Shown: piece after piece, positions 1 to 6,711 of the stretch
How the letters are laid out: the number at the start of each line of letters is the position of its first letter
How positions within the stretch are numbered: the stretch's first letter is position 1
Assembly: GCF_003687725.1 (NCBI RefSeq)
Contig: NZ_RDOJ01000023.1
Coordinates: forward strand, 1 to 37,566
Length of the DNA stretch: 37,566 nt
Source of the DNA: Faecalibacter macacae
Lineage (GTDB): Bacteria; Bacteroidota; Bacteroidia; Flavobacteriales; Weeksellaceae
Reading direction: 5' to 3'
The notes under the pieces: model-generated
Databases searched by the model: none
Told to the model about the DNA's origin: nothing
Seen by the model: the letters and a program-made list of their open reading frames with translations, nothing else
Program-made: the position numbers and the translations under genes

Positions 1-52
1 GAATTTGAGATAGAAAATAGTTCGAAAAACTTGGATGCCCGAAACTGCAATT

Positions 53-249
53 GCGTATAACGGGCTGCGGCTTGGCGAAGTGCGGGCTTGAATTGAGCGA
101 AAGTTCAATTCAGACCGAGACGTAGCCAAAGCTGTGAGCCTTTTGGTAAATTTAATAAAAAAACAAAAGCAAACAGCTTTTGGCGGATAAAAAGGCGAGA
201 AGTTCAATTTTGAACTTAACCCCGCATTTTGCCAAGCCGATGTTAGCTG
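53..249 (-). repeat. attC-like palindrome, site 1 (type A)
   Basis: The outer boxes are TATAAC (56-61) and GTTAGC (242-247). They do not pair with each other beyond AAC/GTT, because each belongs to a different cassette. Inside, GGCTTGGC pairs with GCCAAGCC, flanked by 7 unpaired bases on the left and 3 on the right. GCGGG/CCCGC extends the stem. Two lateral hairpins (TGAATTGA/TTCAATTCA and AAGTTC/GAACTT) and an apical stem (CCAAAGCTGT/ACAGCTTTTGG) follow. It is nearly identical to sites 4 and 5. It closes the 179-aa cassette at its 3' side. Confidence 0.75.
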
Positions 250-257
250 TAGTTTCT

Positions 258-797
258 TTATTTCTCGTTCGTATCTGGTTTTTGGTAAATCACATTGTCA
301 TTCATATCCAATACTTGATGGTTTTTACAGTCAAATAATCTGTGCTGAATTCCGATATTAGTTAGGATTTTTTCAGCTGACTTTTTTACTTCAAACCATT
401 TCTCGTGATTATCAATAAATTCATAATCCCAAATTTCGTTTGGAATTTCATCAACTTGATTTTTAAATCTTAGAAGTTGTTCTTTAAATTCTATATCAAT
501 TTTAGCATTTCTAAATACAGTTTCAAAACAAACAGGTAAAAAGGCGTAATCTAACTCTTCGTATAATTCAGTTAATGGATCAATTAAAATTGGTGCTAAG
601 CTTTCAAGTTCAATTGAATTATAGGTATAAAGTATTAATGAGTTAATTAGATTTGTGTAATAAAAATCAACATTTTTATCGTATTCCATTAATTCATTTT
701 TTAATAGACCTAATTCATCTAATTCTTCTGCTTTTTTATCCATTGAATCAGAATTTTTATTGTTTCGGAATATTGATTTGAAAATATTGAATTTCAT
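258..797 (-). CDS. Cassette 1: hypothetical protein (179 aa)
   Basis: I do not recognise the family. The protein starts MKFNIFKSIFRNNKNS, has an acidic, charged N-terminal third and a mixed helical body with several Trp/Tyr residues (IWDYEFIDNHEKWFEV). No signal peptide or membrane segment is evident. A longer in-frame start at 893 would put 32 residues inside the next palindrome. That stretch (MLERTNLSF…) is shared with another cassette because it is translated palindrome, so the ATG at 795-797 is preferred; it lies about 27 nt inside the cassette boundary. The TAA stop is 11 nt from the left palindrome. There is no promoter of its own in the short leader, so expression probably depends on readthrough from upstream cassettes. 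Confidence 0.6.
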   Translation of the reverse strand: MKFNIFKSIFRNNKNSDSMDKKAEELDELGLLKNELMEYDKNVDFYYTNLINSLILYTYNSIELESLAPILIDPLTELYEELDYAFLPVCFETVFRNAKIDIEFKEQLLRFKNQVDEIPNEIWDYEFIDNHEKWFEVKKSAEKILTNIGIQHRLFDCKNHQVLDMNDNVIYQKPDTNEK

Positions 798-819
798 ATG
801 AGTACTGTTTTTGAAATTA

Positions 820-1015
820 CAGCTAACGAGCCGAGTATTTGCGAAGAACGGGAGAGAATTTGAGCGAAAGCTCAAGTTCGTTCGTTCAAGCAAATTGCTC
901 TTTTCTAAAACTAATTTAGGTTAATGTTTTTAGAAAAGCAATTTTGCGAGCGGAAAAAGATAGGCTGAAAGTTTACTTTCAGCCCGTTTTTCGCGAAATA
1001 CTATGTTGTACGCAG
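820..1015 (-). repeat. attC-like palindrome, site 2 (type B)
   Basis: Outer boxes are CAGCTAAC (820-827) and GTTGTACGCAG (1005-1015). The basal stem is GTATTTGCG with a near-complement CGCGAAATAC, with the 7-nt and 3-nt unpaired spacers. The left lateral hairpin is TTGAGC-GAAA-GCTCAA and the right one CTGAAAGT/ACTTTCAG. The apical stem pairs TTTTCTAAAAC with GTTTTTAGAAAA. The left box pairs with the right end of site 1 (GTTAGCTG), so both flank the same gene. Confidence 0.75.
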
Positions 1016-1016
1016 T

Positions 1017-1403
1017 TTATTTAATAATCTCGGTCTTTTTTAAAATATTTTCAATTTCAGCATTAGTATATTTTTCTACTGGATCTACTTCTTTATCATC
1101 TCCTTTATGATGATATTCTCCCGTATCAAAAGCATTAAAAATTTTCCAAGAAACCTCAGGGAAAGTATAATTTTTGAAGAAATTTTCATTCGTTAAATAA
1201 TATCCAAATAGATTTGAAATTAAGTCATTAGCAGTGGAATAATCTAAGTCTTTTTTCCAATAATTATGCGCGATTTTAATAGATAAACTTTCAATTATTT
1301 TAGATGGAAATTTTGAAGGATGATTTAAAATTTCTTCAATCTCTTTTTCAGATTTAAGTAATTCTAAGTAAATATATTGTATTTCAATATTTGTAAAATC
1401 CAT
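1017..1403 (-). CDS. Cassette 2: hypothetical protein (128 aa)
   Basis: This is a small soluble protein of unknown family, mostly predicted helical, rich in Ile, Asn, Lys and aromatic residues (YIYLELLKSEKEIEEIL; NEIF-type aromatic middle NLFGYYLTNENFF). No signal peptide, membrane helix or recognisable catalytic motif is seen. The ATG is about 29 nt inside the cassette edge (AAC at 1431-1433) and the stop codon (TTA at 1017-1019) is one base from the end of the repeat-flanking box GTTGTACGCAG. The cassette termini GTTGTACGC and GCGTACAAC match perfectly. Confidence 0.6.
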   Translation of the reverse strand: MDFTNIEIQYIYLELLKSEKEIEEILNHPSKFPSKIIESLSIKIAHNYWKKDLDYSTANDLISNLFGYYLTNENFFKNYTFPEVSWKIFNAFDTGEYHHKGDDKEVDPVEKYTNAEIENILKKTEIIK

Positions 1404-1424
1404 TTATTGAGAGTTGGGATAATT

Positions 1425-1623
1425 GCGTACAACGTTTCGGGGCTTGGCGTCAGTGGCGGAAATTGAAGCGAAAAGTTTCAATTTAGCGACACAGTAAGCA
1501 AAAGCCAATTAATTGAATAAATTTATGAAAAAAGTCAATATAATTGGCTTTTTGCGGAATAGAAAGCCGAAACTTCAAATTATAGCCTTAACCCGCCATT
1601 GCGCCAAACCCTTGTTAGCTGCA
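1425..1623 (-). repeat. attC-like palindrome, site 3 (type C)
   Basis: Outer boxes are GCGTACAAC (1425-1433) and GTTAGCTGCA (1614-1623). The basal stem is GGCTTGGCG with CGCCAAACC (one mismatch), again with a 7-nt (GTTTCGG) versus 3-nt (CTT) spacer. The left lateral hairpin is AAATTGAA/TTTCAATTT around the loop GCGAAAAG. The apical stem is GCAAAAGCCAATTA with TAATTGGCTTTTTGC. The sequence differs from types A and B, but the layout is the same. Confidence 0.72.
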
Positions 1624-1627
1624 GTAT

Positions 1628-2389
1628 TTATTGTAGTATTGTAATAATTTTATGAACAGAATTTGAAAATCTTTTATAATCTAAATCTATTAAAGTTTTA
1701 AATAAAGCCTGATAGTACGTGAAGTTTTCTTTTCTTATAGATTTTAGATGTATTAAATCATTCCTTATGTCATTTAATGTAATTATATTTTGATAATCAT
1801 CATTGTAATCTTCAAACAGATTTATTCCGCTAATTTCTGGAAGAATGTAACGATACTTTTCTTTAAATTTTTGCCACTCAATGTCTTTTTTTGTAAGATT
1901 TTTGCCGTTTAAATTTAGTTCAATATCATCAGGTATTAGTTGATTAAAAAGAGCTTCGAGGGACATTAAAAGTTGTGTGATTCCTTGGAATGATTCACTA
2001 AAAAATGAAATAAATTCATTATATAAATCAATAGGACTCCAAGAATTATTAATGATTTTTGCTTGTAATTCCAAAGACGTTTCTATATGAGCAATTGCGC
2101 AATTATAATATATTGTTACTGGATTTGGTTCTGTAAATACTAGTGGATTATTCTTAGCTTTACTAGGGATTATTCTTGCCATTACATAAGATTCAGAACC
2201 TGAACTCTGGGCTAAAATAATTTTTCCACTATCTTTTAATTTACCAATTTCTTGAAAAAGCTTTTTTAAAAGTTCTTCTTGCTCATTTGGAGGTAATTCA
2301 GATTTTGTCAAATCTACCTTTTTAGTTGATTGAACTTGAATAGGTAGTTTACTAAATTCTGTTAAGGGTTTATTTTCAATTATTTTCAT
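1628..2389 (-). CDS. Cassette 3: HEPN-like hypothetical protein (253 aa)
   Basis: The protein is cytoplasmic by appearance, with no signal peptide or membrane helix. The N-terminal 60 residues are charged (KSELPPNEQEELLKKLF). The C-terminal half is helical and contains LNDIRNDLIHLKS, with Arg209 and His214 forming an R-x4-H motif of the kind found at the active site of HEPN ribonucleases. An upstream helix (ITQLLMSLEALFNQL) would be the second HEPN helix. HEPN proteins are often toxins or abortive-infection effectors, but no antitoxin partner is encoded in the same cassette, so a HEPN fold without toxic activity is equally possible. Start ATG at 2387-2389 is about 30 nt inside the boundary. 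Termini TTAGCTGCA and TGCAGCTAA match perfectly. Confidence 0.6.
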   Translation of the reverse strand: MKIIENKPLTEFSKLPIQVQSTKKVDLTKSELPPNEQEELLKKLFQEIGKLKDSGKIILAQSSGSESYVMARIIPSKAKNNPLVFTEPNPVTIYYNCAIAHIETSLELQAKIINNSWSPIDLYNEFISFFSESFQGITQLLMSLEALFNQLIPDDIELNLNGKNLTKKDIEWQKFKEKYRYILPEISGINLFEDYNDDYQNIITLNDIRNDLIHLKSIRKENFTYYQALFKTLIDLDYKRFSNSVHKIITILQ

Positions 2390-2412
2390 ATGGGTGAAGG
2401 TCTGTCGAATAT

Positions 2413-2610
2413 TGCAGCTAACGGGCCGCGGCTTGGCGAAGTGCGGGCTTGAATTGAGCGAATGTTCAATTCAGACCGAAACGTAGCCAAAGCTGTGAGC
2501 CTTTTGTAAATTTAATAAAAAAACAAAAGCAAACAGCTTTTGGCGGATAAAATAGGAGAGAAGTTCAATTTTGCACTTAACCCCGCATTTTGCCAAGCCG
2601 ATGTTACCTG
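2413..2610 (-). repeat. attC-like palindrome, site 4 (type A)
   Basis: Outer boxes are TGCAGCTAAC (2413-2422) and GTTACCTG (2603-2610). The core stem is GGCTTGGC/GCCAAGCC with 7-nt and 3-nt spacers, lateral hairpins and an apical stem CCAAAGCTGT/ACAGCTTTTGG as in site 1. It differs from site 1 at a few positions and has a one-base deletion in the apical loop (TTTTGTAAAT instead of TTTTGGTAAAT). Confidence 0.75.
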
Positions 2611-3305
2611 CTGTGCATATTTTTTATTCGTTTGTTTCTTTTAATGATTTTGTCGATTGTTTCGTCCTTATAAGACTTATATTCTTCAATATTTTGTGGC
2701 AAAGGAGAACGTTCAAAATTGTCAAATGGAAGACAAAATTTTACTTCGTAATTTTCAGTTACAAAATCTTGAAGTAAAAAGAAGTTTATGTAATTTTCAA
2801 AGTTTACGAAAAGTTTGAAAAAATCTTCATATCGACTAATTGCATTATAAAGTGGACTTTGTTCATTCAAGTAAAATAATCTAATACATTCAAGTGTTAA
2901 GTCAAATCTATCGCTTATTTTTCGGTTTACACCTCTAGCTTGATTAATTGTGAAGCCATTTTTCTTATGTGCAGGAAAAACAATATGTCCTCCAATTGTT
3001 CTTGCAATGTGTTTAAAATCTTCTCTTTCTTTTTCAGTTAACCAATCGTCAAATCGACCTTTGTATTTACCAACAAAATGAGGACACATTCTATCGCTAG
3101 AAAGATTATCAATTAAATTATTTTTTAAAACAATTCTGCCGAATTTACCACCGATTTTTAATGTTTCAAATAAGATTGATTGTTCAGAAGGAAGCTTTTT
3201 ACTCCATAAGAATTTATGAATTTCATAAAGTTTTGGACTATCAGAATCTGGATCGCCACAAAGGCTATCTTTTCTAAAATCAAAATTTATGTCGATTTCA
3301 ATCAT
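2604..3305 (-). CDS. Cassette 4: DUF6994-like protein (233 aa)
   Basis: The sequence has the pattern I associate with the DUF6994 family: an N-terminal DFRKDSLCGDPDSDSP…YEIHKFLWSKKLPS, a central GGHIVFPAHKK and INQARGVNRKISDRFDLTLECIR, and a C-terminal aromatic RYEDFFKLFVNFENYINFFLLQDFV. The family has no established biochemical function that I know. It lacks a signal peptide. The ATG is at 3303-3305, about 46 nt inside the cassette edge. The stop codon TAA (TTA at 2604-2606) is formed by the recombination box itself, so the reading frame ends exactly at the palindrome. The private termini differ at one base (GTTACCTG versus CAGCTAAC). Confidence 0.68.
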   Translation of the reverse strand: MIEIDINFDFRKDSLCGDPDSDSPKLYEIHKFLWSKKLPSEQSILFETLKIGGKFGRIVLKNNLIDNLSSDRMCPHFVGKYKGRFDDWLTEKEREDFKHIARTIGGHIVFPAHKKNGFTINQARGVNRKISDRFDLTLECIRLFYLNEQSPLYNAISRYEDFFKLFVNFENYINFFLLQDFVTENYEVKFCLPFDNFERSPLPQNIEEYKSYKDETIDKIIKRNKRIKNMHSR

Positions 3306-3344
3306 TTAACGTTTCAGTATTATACGCAATTTTTGGATGCATTA

Positions 3345-3543
3345 CAGCTAACGGGCCGCGGCTTGGCGAAGTGCGGGCTTGAATTGAGCGAAAGTTCAAT
3401 TCAGACCGAGACGTAGCCAAAGCTGTGAGCCTTTTGGTAAATTTAATAAAAAAACAAAAGCAAACAGCTTTTGGCGGATAAAAAGGCGAGAAGTACAATT
3501 TTGCATTTAACCCCGCATTTTGCCAAGCCGATGTTAGCAGAAG
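3345..3543 (-). repeat. attC-like palindrome, site 5 (type A)
   Basis: Outer boxes are CAGCTAAC (3345-3352) and GTTAGCAGAAG (3533-3543). The interior is almost identical to site 1 over about 190 bp, including the 7-nt/3-nt spacers, lateral hairpins and apical stem. It belongs to the cassette carrying the 194-aa gene. Confidence 0.75.
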
Positions 3544-4118
3544 GTTTTTTGTTTTCGTAATTCCTTTTCAGCCAACAATTCATTCATTTTATTTCGTGAC
3601 AATTTTCGACCTTTTAAATATCTTCCGTTTATAGAATTTTCGTAATAATAATCAATAAAATACTCTAATTCATAGTCCTTCATTTCGCTCGGTTTTAGAA
3701 ATCTTTTATCATCAGTAATTTGAGAGTCAGATTCATATTTTTGATTTTCCATTTCAATAAATTTTGAAATTGGAATTTCCTCGATAACATCAATAATTTC
3801 ATAGTGACTTAAATTTAATGTTTGAGCACCAATAATTTTAAGATATTCATTTAGAATTCGTTTTTCGATGAAAATTTTTCCTCCACCGAATTTATGTCTA
3901 TCTTTTTGATTTTTCTTTACTCCTGAAATCCAATACTCATCTCCGTTTTCAATATCAAAAAAATTCCCTGCAATTCCATTTCCATTTAATGTTTGAAATG
4001 CTTTTCCGTCAAAATAAATGGTTTTTCCGCTTTTTGAAAATGAAACAAGTGCAATCCAGGCAGGACCATTATCACTAAATCCTGATTTGAGTTCAATATA
4101 TTTTATTTCGGATTTCAT
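3534..4118 (-). CDS. Cassette 5: conserved hypothetical protein (194 aa)
   Basis: The N-terminal part (IKYIELKSGFSDNGPAWIA followed by FSKSGKTIYFDGKAF and GNFFDIENGDEYWISGVKKN) has the look of a conserved soluble Bacteroidota family of unknown function with a predicted beta-rich N domain. The C-terminal part is acidic and helical. No signal peptide or catalytic motif is clear. A start at 4217 would add 33 residues that come from translating the neighbouring palindrome, so the ATG at 4116-4118 is chosen, about 27 nt from the cassette edge. The TAA stop overlaps the recombination box GTTAGCAG. The cassette termini agree over TTAGCAGAA. Confidence 0.65.
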   Translation of the reverse strand: MKSEIKYIELKSGFSDNGPAWIALVSFSKSGKTIYFDGKAFQTLNGNGIAGNFFDIENGDEYWISGVKKNQKDRHKFGGGKIFIEKRILNEYLKIIGAQTLNLSHYEIIDVIEEIPISKFIEMENQKYESDSQITDDKRFLKPSEMKDYELEYFIDYYYENSINGRYLKGRKLSRNKMNELLAEKELRKQKTFC

Positions 4119-4144
4119 TTCTGCGGTTTGTTGGTTAAAACTTT

Positions 4145-4338
4145 CTGCTAACGAGCCGAGTATTTGCGAAGAACGGGAGAGAAATTGAACAAAGTTCAAG
4201 TTCGTCCGTTCAAGCAAATTGCTTGGCTAAAACTAAATTAGTGTATTGTTTTAAGAAAAGCAATTTTGCGAGTGGAAAATTATGACAAAAAAGTTAGCCT
4301 TCAACCCGTTTTTTCGCAAATACTTTGTTAGCAGAAGT
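4145..4338 (-). repeat. attC-like palindrome, site 6 (type B)
   Basis: Outer boxes are CTGCTAAC (4145-4152) and GTTAGCAGAAGT (4327-4338). The basal stem GTATTTGCG pairs with CGCAAATAC. The left lateral hairpin is TTGAAC-AAA-GTTCAA, where site 2 has TTGAGC/GCTCAA: a compensatory A-T for G-C exchange. The apical stem is weaker than in site 2. Confidence 0.72.
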
Positions 4339-4342
4339 ACTT

Positions 4343-5125
4343 TTAGTAAATTGTTAAATGATCTTTTAGAATCCAACCAATAGTTTTCTTTCCACTACTA
4401 TTATAAAATTCAGTATAAACGAAATATTTAGATTCAGCAATTGAATTAATCATATCTCCATAGACCAAATAAGACGTTTTTTTACTATTTATATTAGGTG
4501 AGTTACAAAAATGAGTTTTCGAGGCAATTACCATATATTTTTTTTGTACATTTTTTTCATAATTATTATAAATAATCTCGTTTGAATTATTAGAATTACT
4601 TAGAAATCTACTATTTATATAACCTATGTTGTTTTCATAAGAATTTGAATATGAGTTATATGTTTTTACGATTACTTTATCCCAATAACCTACTTTGTTT
4701 AAAAATTTTATTTCTTCTCCGTATGATAGTTCACCAATAATATTATTACCTGTATTTGGAGTACTTCTAATGTTTACTTTTTGGGTATTTACATACTTCT
4801 TTGAACTATATCTAGAATTGTCAGAGTTGGAATAATTTGAGTTCTTTTTTGTTTCAGAATTATTATAGTTATTGTAATTAGAATTATTTGATGAACTATT
4901 TAATCTAGAGTTATTATAATTTGAATTATAATTTGGTTTATTGTATTCTAAGTTAGGATTATAATTTCCCGGATAACTATAATTGTCTGTTACAGTATTG
5001 TTAGGATAAGTTCTAACGTGAGGTCTTACATATGTTCCATCTTTTCTGTAATATCCTTTGACGTTTACTTGTGAAAATATGTAAATTGGAGTTATTAAAA
5101 AAAATATTAATAAAAATTTATTCAT
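4343..5125 (-). CDS. Cassette 6: secreted Asn-rich protein with SH3-like domain (260 aa)
   Basis: An N-terminal signal peptide (MNKFLLIFFLITPIYIFSQ) predicts export. It is followed by a motif common in Bacteroidota exported proteins, YYRKDGTYVRPHVRTYPN with a later SYPGNYNPN. Residues of about 60-110 are a low-complexity Asn/Ser/Tyr linker. Residues of about 112-180 resemble a bacterial SH3 domain (KVNIRSTPNTGNNIIGELSYGEEIKFLN…GYWDKVIV…IGYINSRFL), a fold that often binds cell wall or surface polymers. The last 65 residues may be a second, weaker SH3-like unit ending in IGWILKDHL. The ATG is about 21 nt inside the boundary. No enzyme domain is seen. Local composition (AAT/AAC runs) is extreme even for this AT-rich DNA. 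Confidence 0.75.
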   Translation of the reverse strand: MNKFLLIFFLITPIYIFSQVNVKGYYRKDGTYVRPHVRTYPNNTVTDNYSYPGNYNPNLEYNKPNYNSNYNNSRLNSSSNNSNYNNYNNSETKKNSNYSNSDNSRYSSKKYVNTQKVNIRSTPNTGNNIIGELSYGEEIKFLNKVGYWDKVIVKTYNSYSNSYENNIGYINSRFLSNSNNSNEIIYNNYEKNVQKKYMVIASKTHFCNSPNINSKKTSYLVYGDMINSIAESKYFVYTEFYNSSGKKTIGWILKDHLTIY

Positions 5126-5146
5126 TTATTCAGGTTTAAAGTATTT

Positions 5147-5338
5147 CTGCTAACGAGCCGAGTATTTGCGAAGAACGGGAGAGAAATTGAACGAAGTTCA
5201 AGTTTGTCCGTTCAAGCAAATTGCTTGGCTGAAACTAAATTAATTGAAAGTTTTAAGAAAAGCAATTTTGCGAGCGGAAAAAGATGGGATAAAAGTTTAC
5301 TTTCAGCCCGTTTTTTGCGAAATACTATGTTGTACGAT
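5147..5338 (-). repeat. attC-like palindrome, site 7 (type B)
   Basis: Outer boxes are CTGCTAAC (5147-5154) and GTTGTACGAT (5329-5338). The basal stem GTATTTGCG is opposed by TTGCGAAATAC (one extra base). The left hairpin is TTGAAC-GAA-GTTCAA and the right one AAAGTTTACTTT. It is near-identical to sites 2 and 6. Confidence 0.72.
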
Positions 5339-5341
5339 GTC

Positions 5342-5764
5342 CTATTCTTTCACAAAATAATAGTTCTCACCATTTTTAAATTTAACAATAATAGTATCAT
5401 TTTTTAAATCTTCTAATATTTTTGACTCATTTTTAGATTTAAATTTATTAACAAATACTACAATAGAATCTTTATTATATTGATATAATCCATTAATTGG
5501 TAAAGTTTTATTAATTACACCAAATTTAGATGAGTTAATTTCTAAGATATCATTTTCAATTTTTTTATTTGCAATTACAACTAAACCTTTCTCTTTTTCT
5601 TCGATAAATTGGTTTAGAAATCCAATATTTAAAATTTTGTTATCTATAGAAAATTTAGAATTCATAGAATTACCAATGTATTTATATTCGAAAAAATGAT
5701 GTGATGGGCAAGCGATTAAAACAAAAAAACTTGGAATTGTTAATAAGAATTTTATATTTTTCAT
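5342..5764 (-). CDS. Cassette 7: predicted lipoprotein (140 aa)
   Basis: The N-terminus MKNIKFLLTIPSFFVLIAC is a lipoprotein signal peptide with lipobox L-I-A-C, so Cys19 should be lipidated and the protein anchored in the inner or outer membrane. The mature part is about 120 residues, with alternating hydrophobic patterns that suggest beta structure and a C-terminal IIVKFKNGENYYFVKE. I do not recognise the family. The ATG at 5762-5764 is about 30 nt from the cassette boundary; the TAG stop is 3 nt beyond the box GTTGTACGAT. Termini GTTGTACGAT and ATCGTACAAC match perfectly. Confidence 0.65.
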   Translation of the reverse strand: MKNIKFLLTIPSFFVLIACPSHHFFEYKYIGNSMNSKFSIDNKILNIGFLNQFIEEKEKGLVVIANKKIENDILEINSSKFGVINKTLPINGLYQYNKDSIVVFVNKFKSKNESKILEDLKNDTIIVKFKNGENYYFVKE

Positions 5765-5785
5765 TTATGAGGTCTCAATTAGGAT

Positions 5786-5981
5786 ATCGTACAACGAGCC
5801 GGGTATTTTGCGAAGAACGGGAGGAAATTGAACGAAGTTCAATTCGTCACGAACTGAGCAAATTGCTCTTTTGTTTTGATAAATTTAAGAAATAAATTGA
5901 AACAAGAGCAATTTTGCGAGAGAAAAACATAGTCTGAAAGTTTACTTTCAGACCGTTTTTCGCAAATACCATGTTACACGC
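5786..5981 (-). repeat. attC-like palindrome, site 8 (type B)
   Basis: Outer boxes are ATCGTACAAC (5786-5795) and GTTACACGC (5973-5981). The basal stem is GTATTTTGCG with CGCAAATAC. The left hairpin is TTGAAC-GAA-GTTCAA and the right one CTGAAAGT/ACTTTCAG. The apical stem pairs AAATTGCTCTTTTGTTT with AACAAGAGCAATTTT. Confidence 0.72.
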
Positions 5982-6508
5982 TTTTGCGTAGCTGTATGAA
6001 AAATTTTGAATTGAACATTTGAAAACAGAATTTGCAGCTTGATATTCTTATAATTTAATGGAAAAAGCGGAAGTTTCAATTTTGGAAAAAGCACAGTTTT
6101 TTAAGAAAGCGATAAGTTTCAGAAAATAATAGAAAACATAATCTCGGAATATAAAATTTCGGTAAAAAATCGAGTTTGAAAAAGCAGAAAACGACGCTAA
6201 AAAATACAAAGCGGAATTTGTTCGAAAAATAAAGAAAATTAACTTTTGAAATATGAAAAGTGTGTTTGTTTTTTAAACTAAATTTCAAGAAAACGAAAGA
6301 ATTTTGTTTTTATAAAATCCCAAAATCTTAAACAAAACTTCAAGAACGTTTAAATAATACTGAAAATGTAAAATTAGAAAACATCAAATTTTCGGTTCAT
6401 AAACTAAGTATGAAAATAACTAAATCCGAGGTTTGAAAATTGTGAAAAATCAAAAATAAAATCGGTAAAAAAAGAAGTTCAAACATTACAGAAACCCATT
6501 TGGCAATT
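5982..6508. other. Cassette 8: no credible gene (527 bp)
   Basis: The cassette has matching private termini (GTTACACGC / GCGTGTAAC) and its own palindrome (site 8). Its interior is AT-rich, with an A-rich plus strand and many stops. The only readings are a Phe-rich 70-codon frame on minus (6076-6288), which looks like the complement of Lys-rich sequence, and a 24-codon plus-strand frame from 6059. Neither resembles a real protein. It could be a decayed gene, or a cassette that carries a non-coding RNA or promoter. Confidence 0.55.
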
Positions 6509-6710
6509 GCGTGTAACGTTTAGGGTATTGCCGAAGGCGGGGAAATCGAAGCGATAAGTTTCGATTTTGCACCGAGGCGAGCCAAAACGAATTATTAAGA
6601 GTTAAATTTATAAATTAAAAACGAATAAAATTCGTTTTTGGCGGAGATAGAAGCACAAAGCTTGAATTTAGCACTTTAGCCCCGCTTTTGGCAATACCTT
6701 GTTAGCAGTA
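6509..6710 (-). repeat. attC-like palindrome, site 9 (type D)
   Basis: Outer boxes are GCGTGTAAC (6509-6517) and GTTAGCAGTA (6701-6710). The basal stem GTATTGCC pairs with GGCAATAC, then GCGGGG with CCCCGC, with spacers GTTTAGG (7) and CTT (3). The left lateral hairpin is AAATCGAA/TTTCGATTT around GCGATAAG, a compensatory variant of site 3 (AAATTGAA/TTTCAATTT). The apical stem is GCCAAAACGAATT with AATTCGTTTTTGGC. Confidence 0.74.
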
Positions 6711-6711
6711 G

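Noticed and set aside
798-893. In-frame N-terminal extension (MLERTNL…) of the cassette 1 gene; a similar one at 4119-4217 for cassette 5
   Set aside because: Both extensions are translated palindrome sequence, which explains why unrelated proteins would share an N-terminus. Internal ATGs at 797 and 4118 fit the short cassette leaders.
2571-2777. Plus-strand 68-codon frame, and similar small frames at 3216-3416, 3298-3498, 5204-5407 and 5701-5895
   Set aside because: They lie in palindromes or opposite real genes and have no family resemblance.
6076-6288. 70-codon minus-strand frame in cassette 8
   Set aside because: Extreme Phe/Leu/Lys composition mirrors A-rich sequence on the other strand, with no signal peptide or membrane pattern that makes sense.
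53-6710. Reading the palindromes as MITEs or REP elements inserted between fixed genes
   Set aside because: A MITE would have matching inverted repeats at its own ends. Here the matching repeats are at the ends of the genes, not of the palindromes, and no target duplications flank the palindromes. Not fully excluded.
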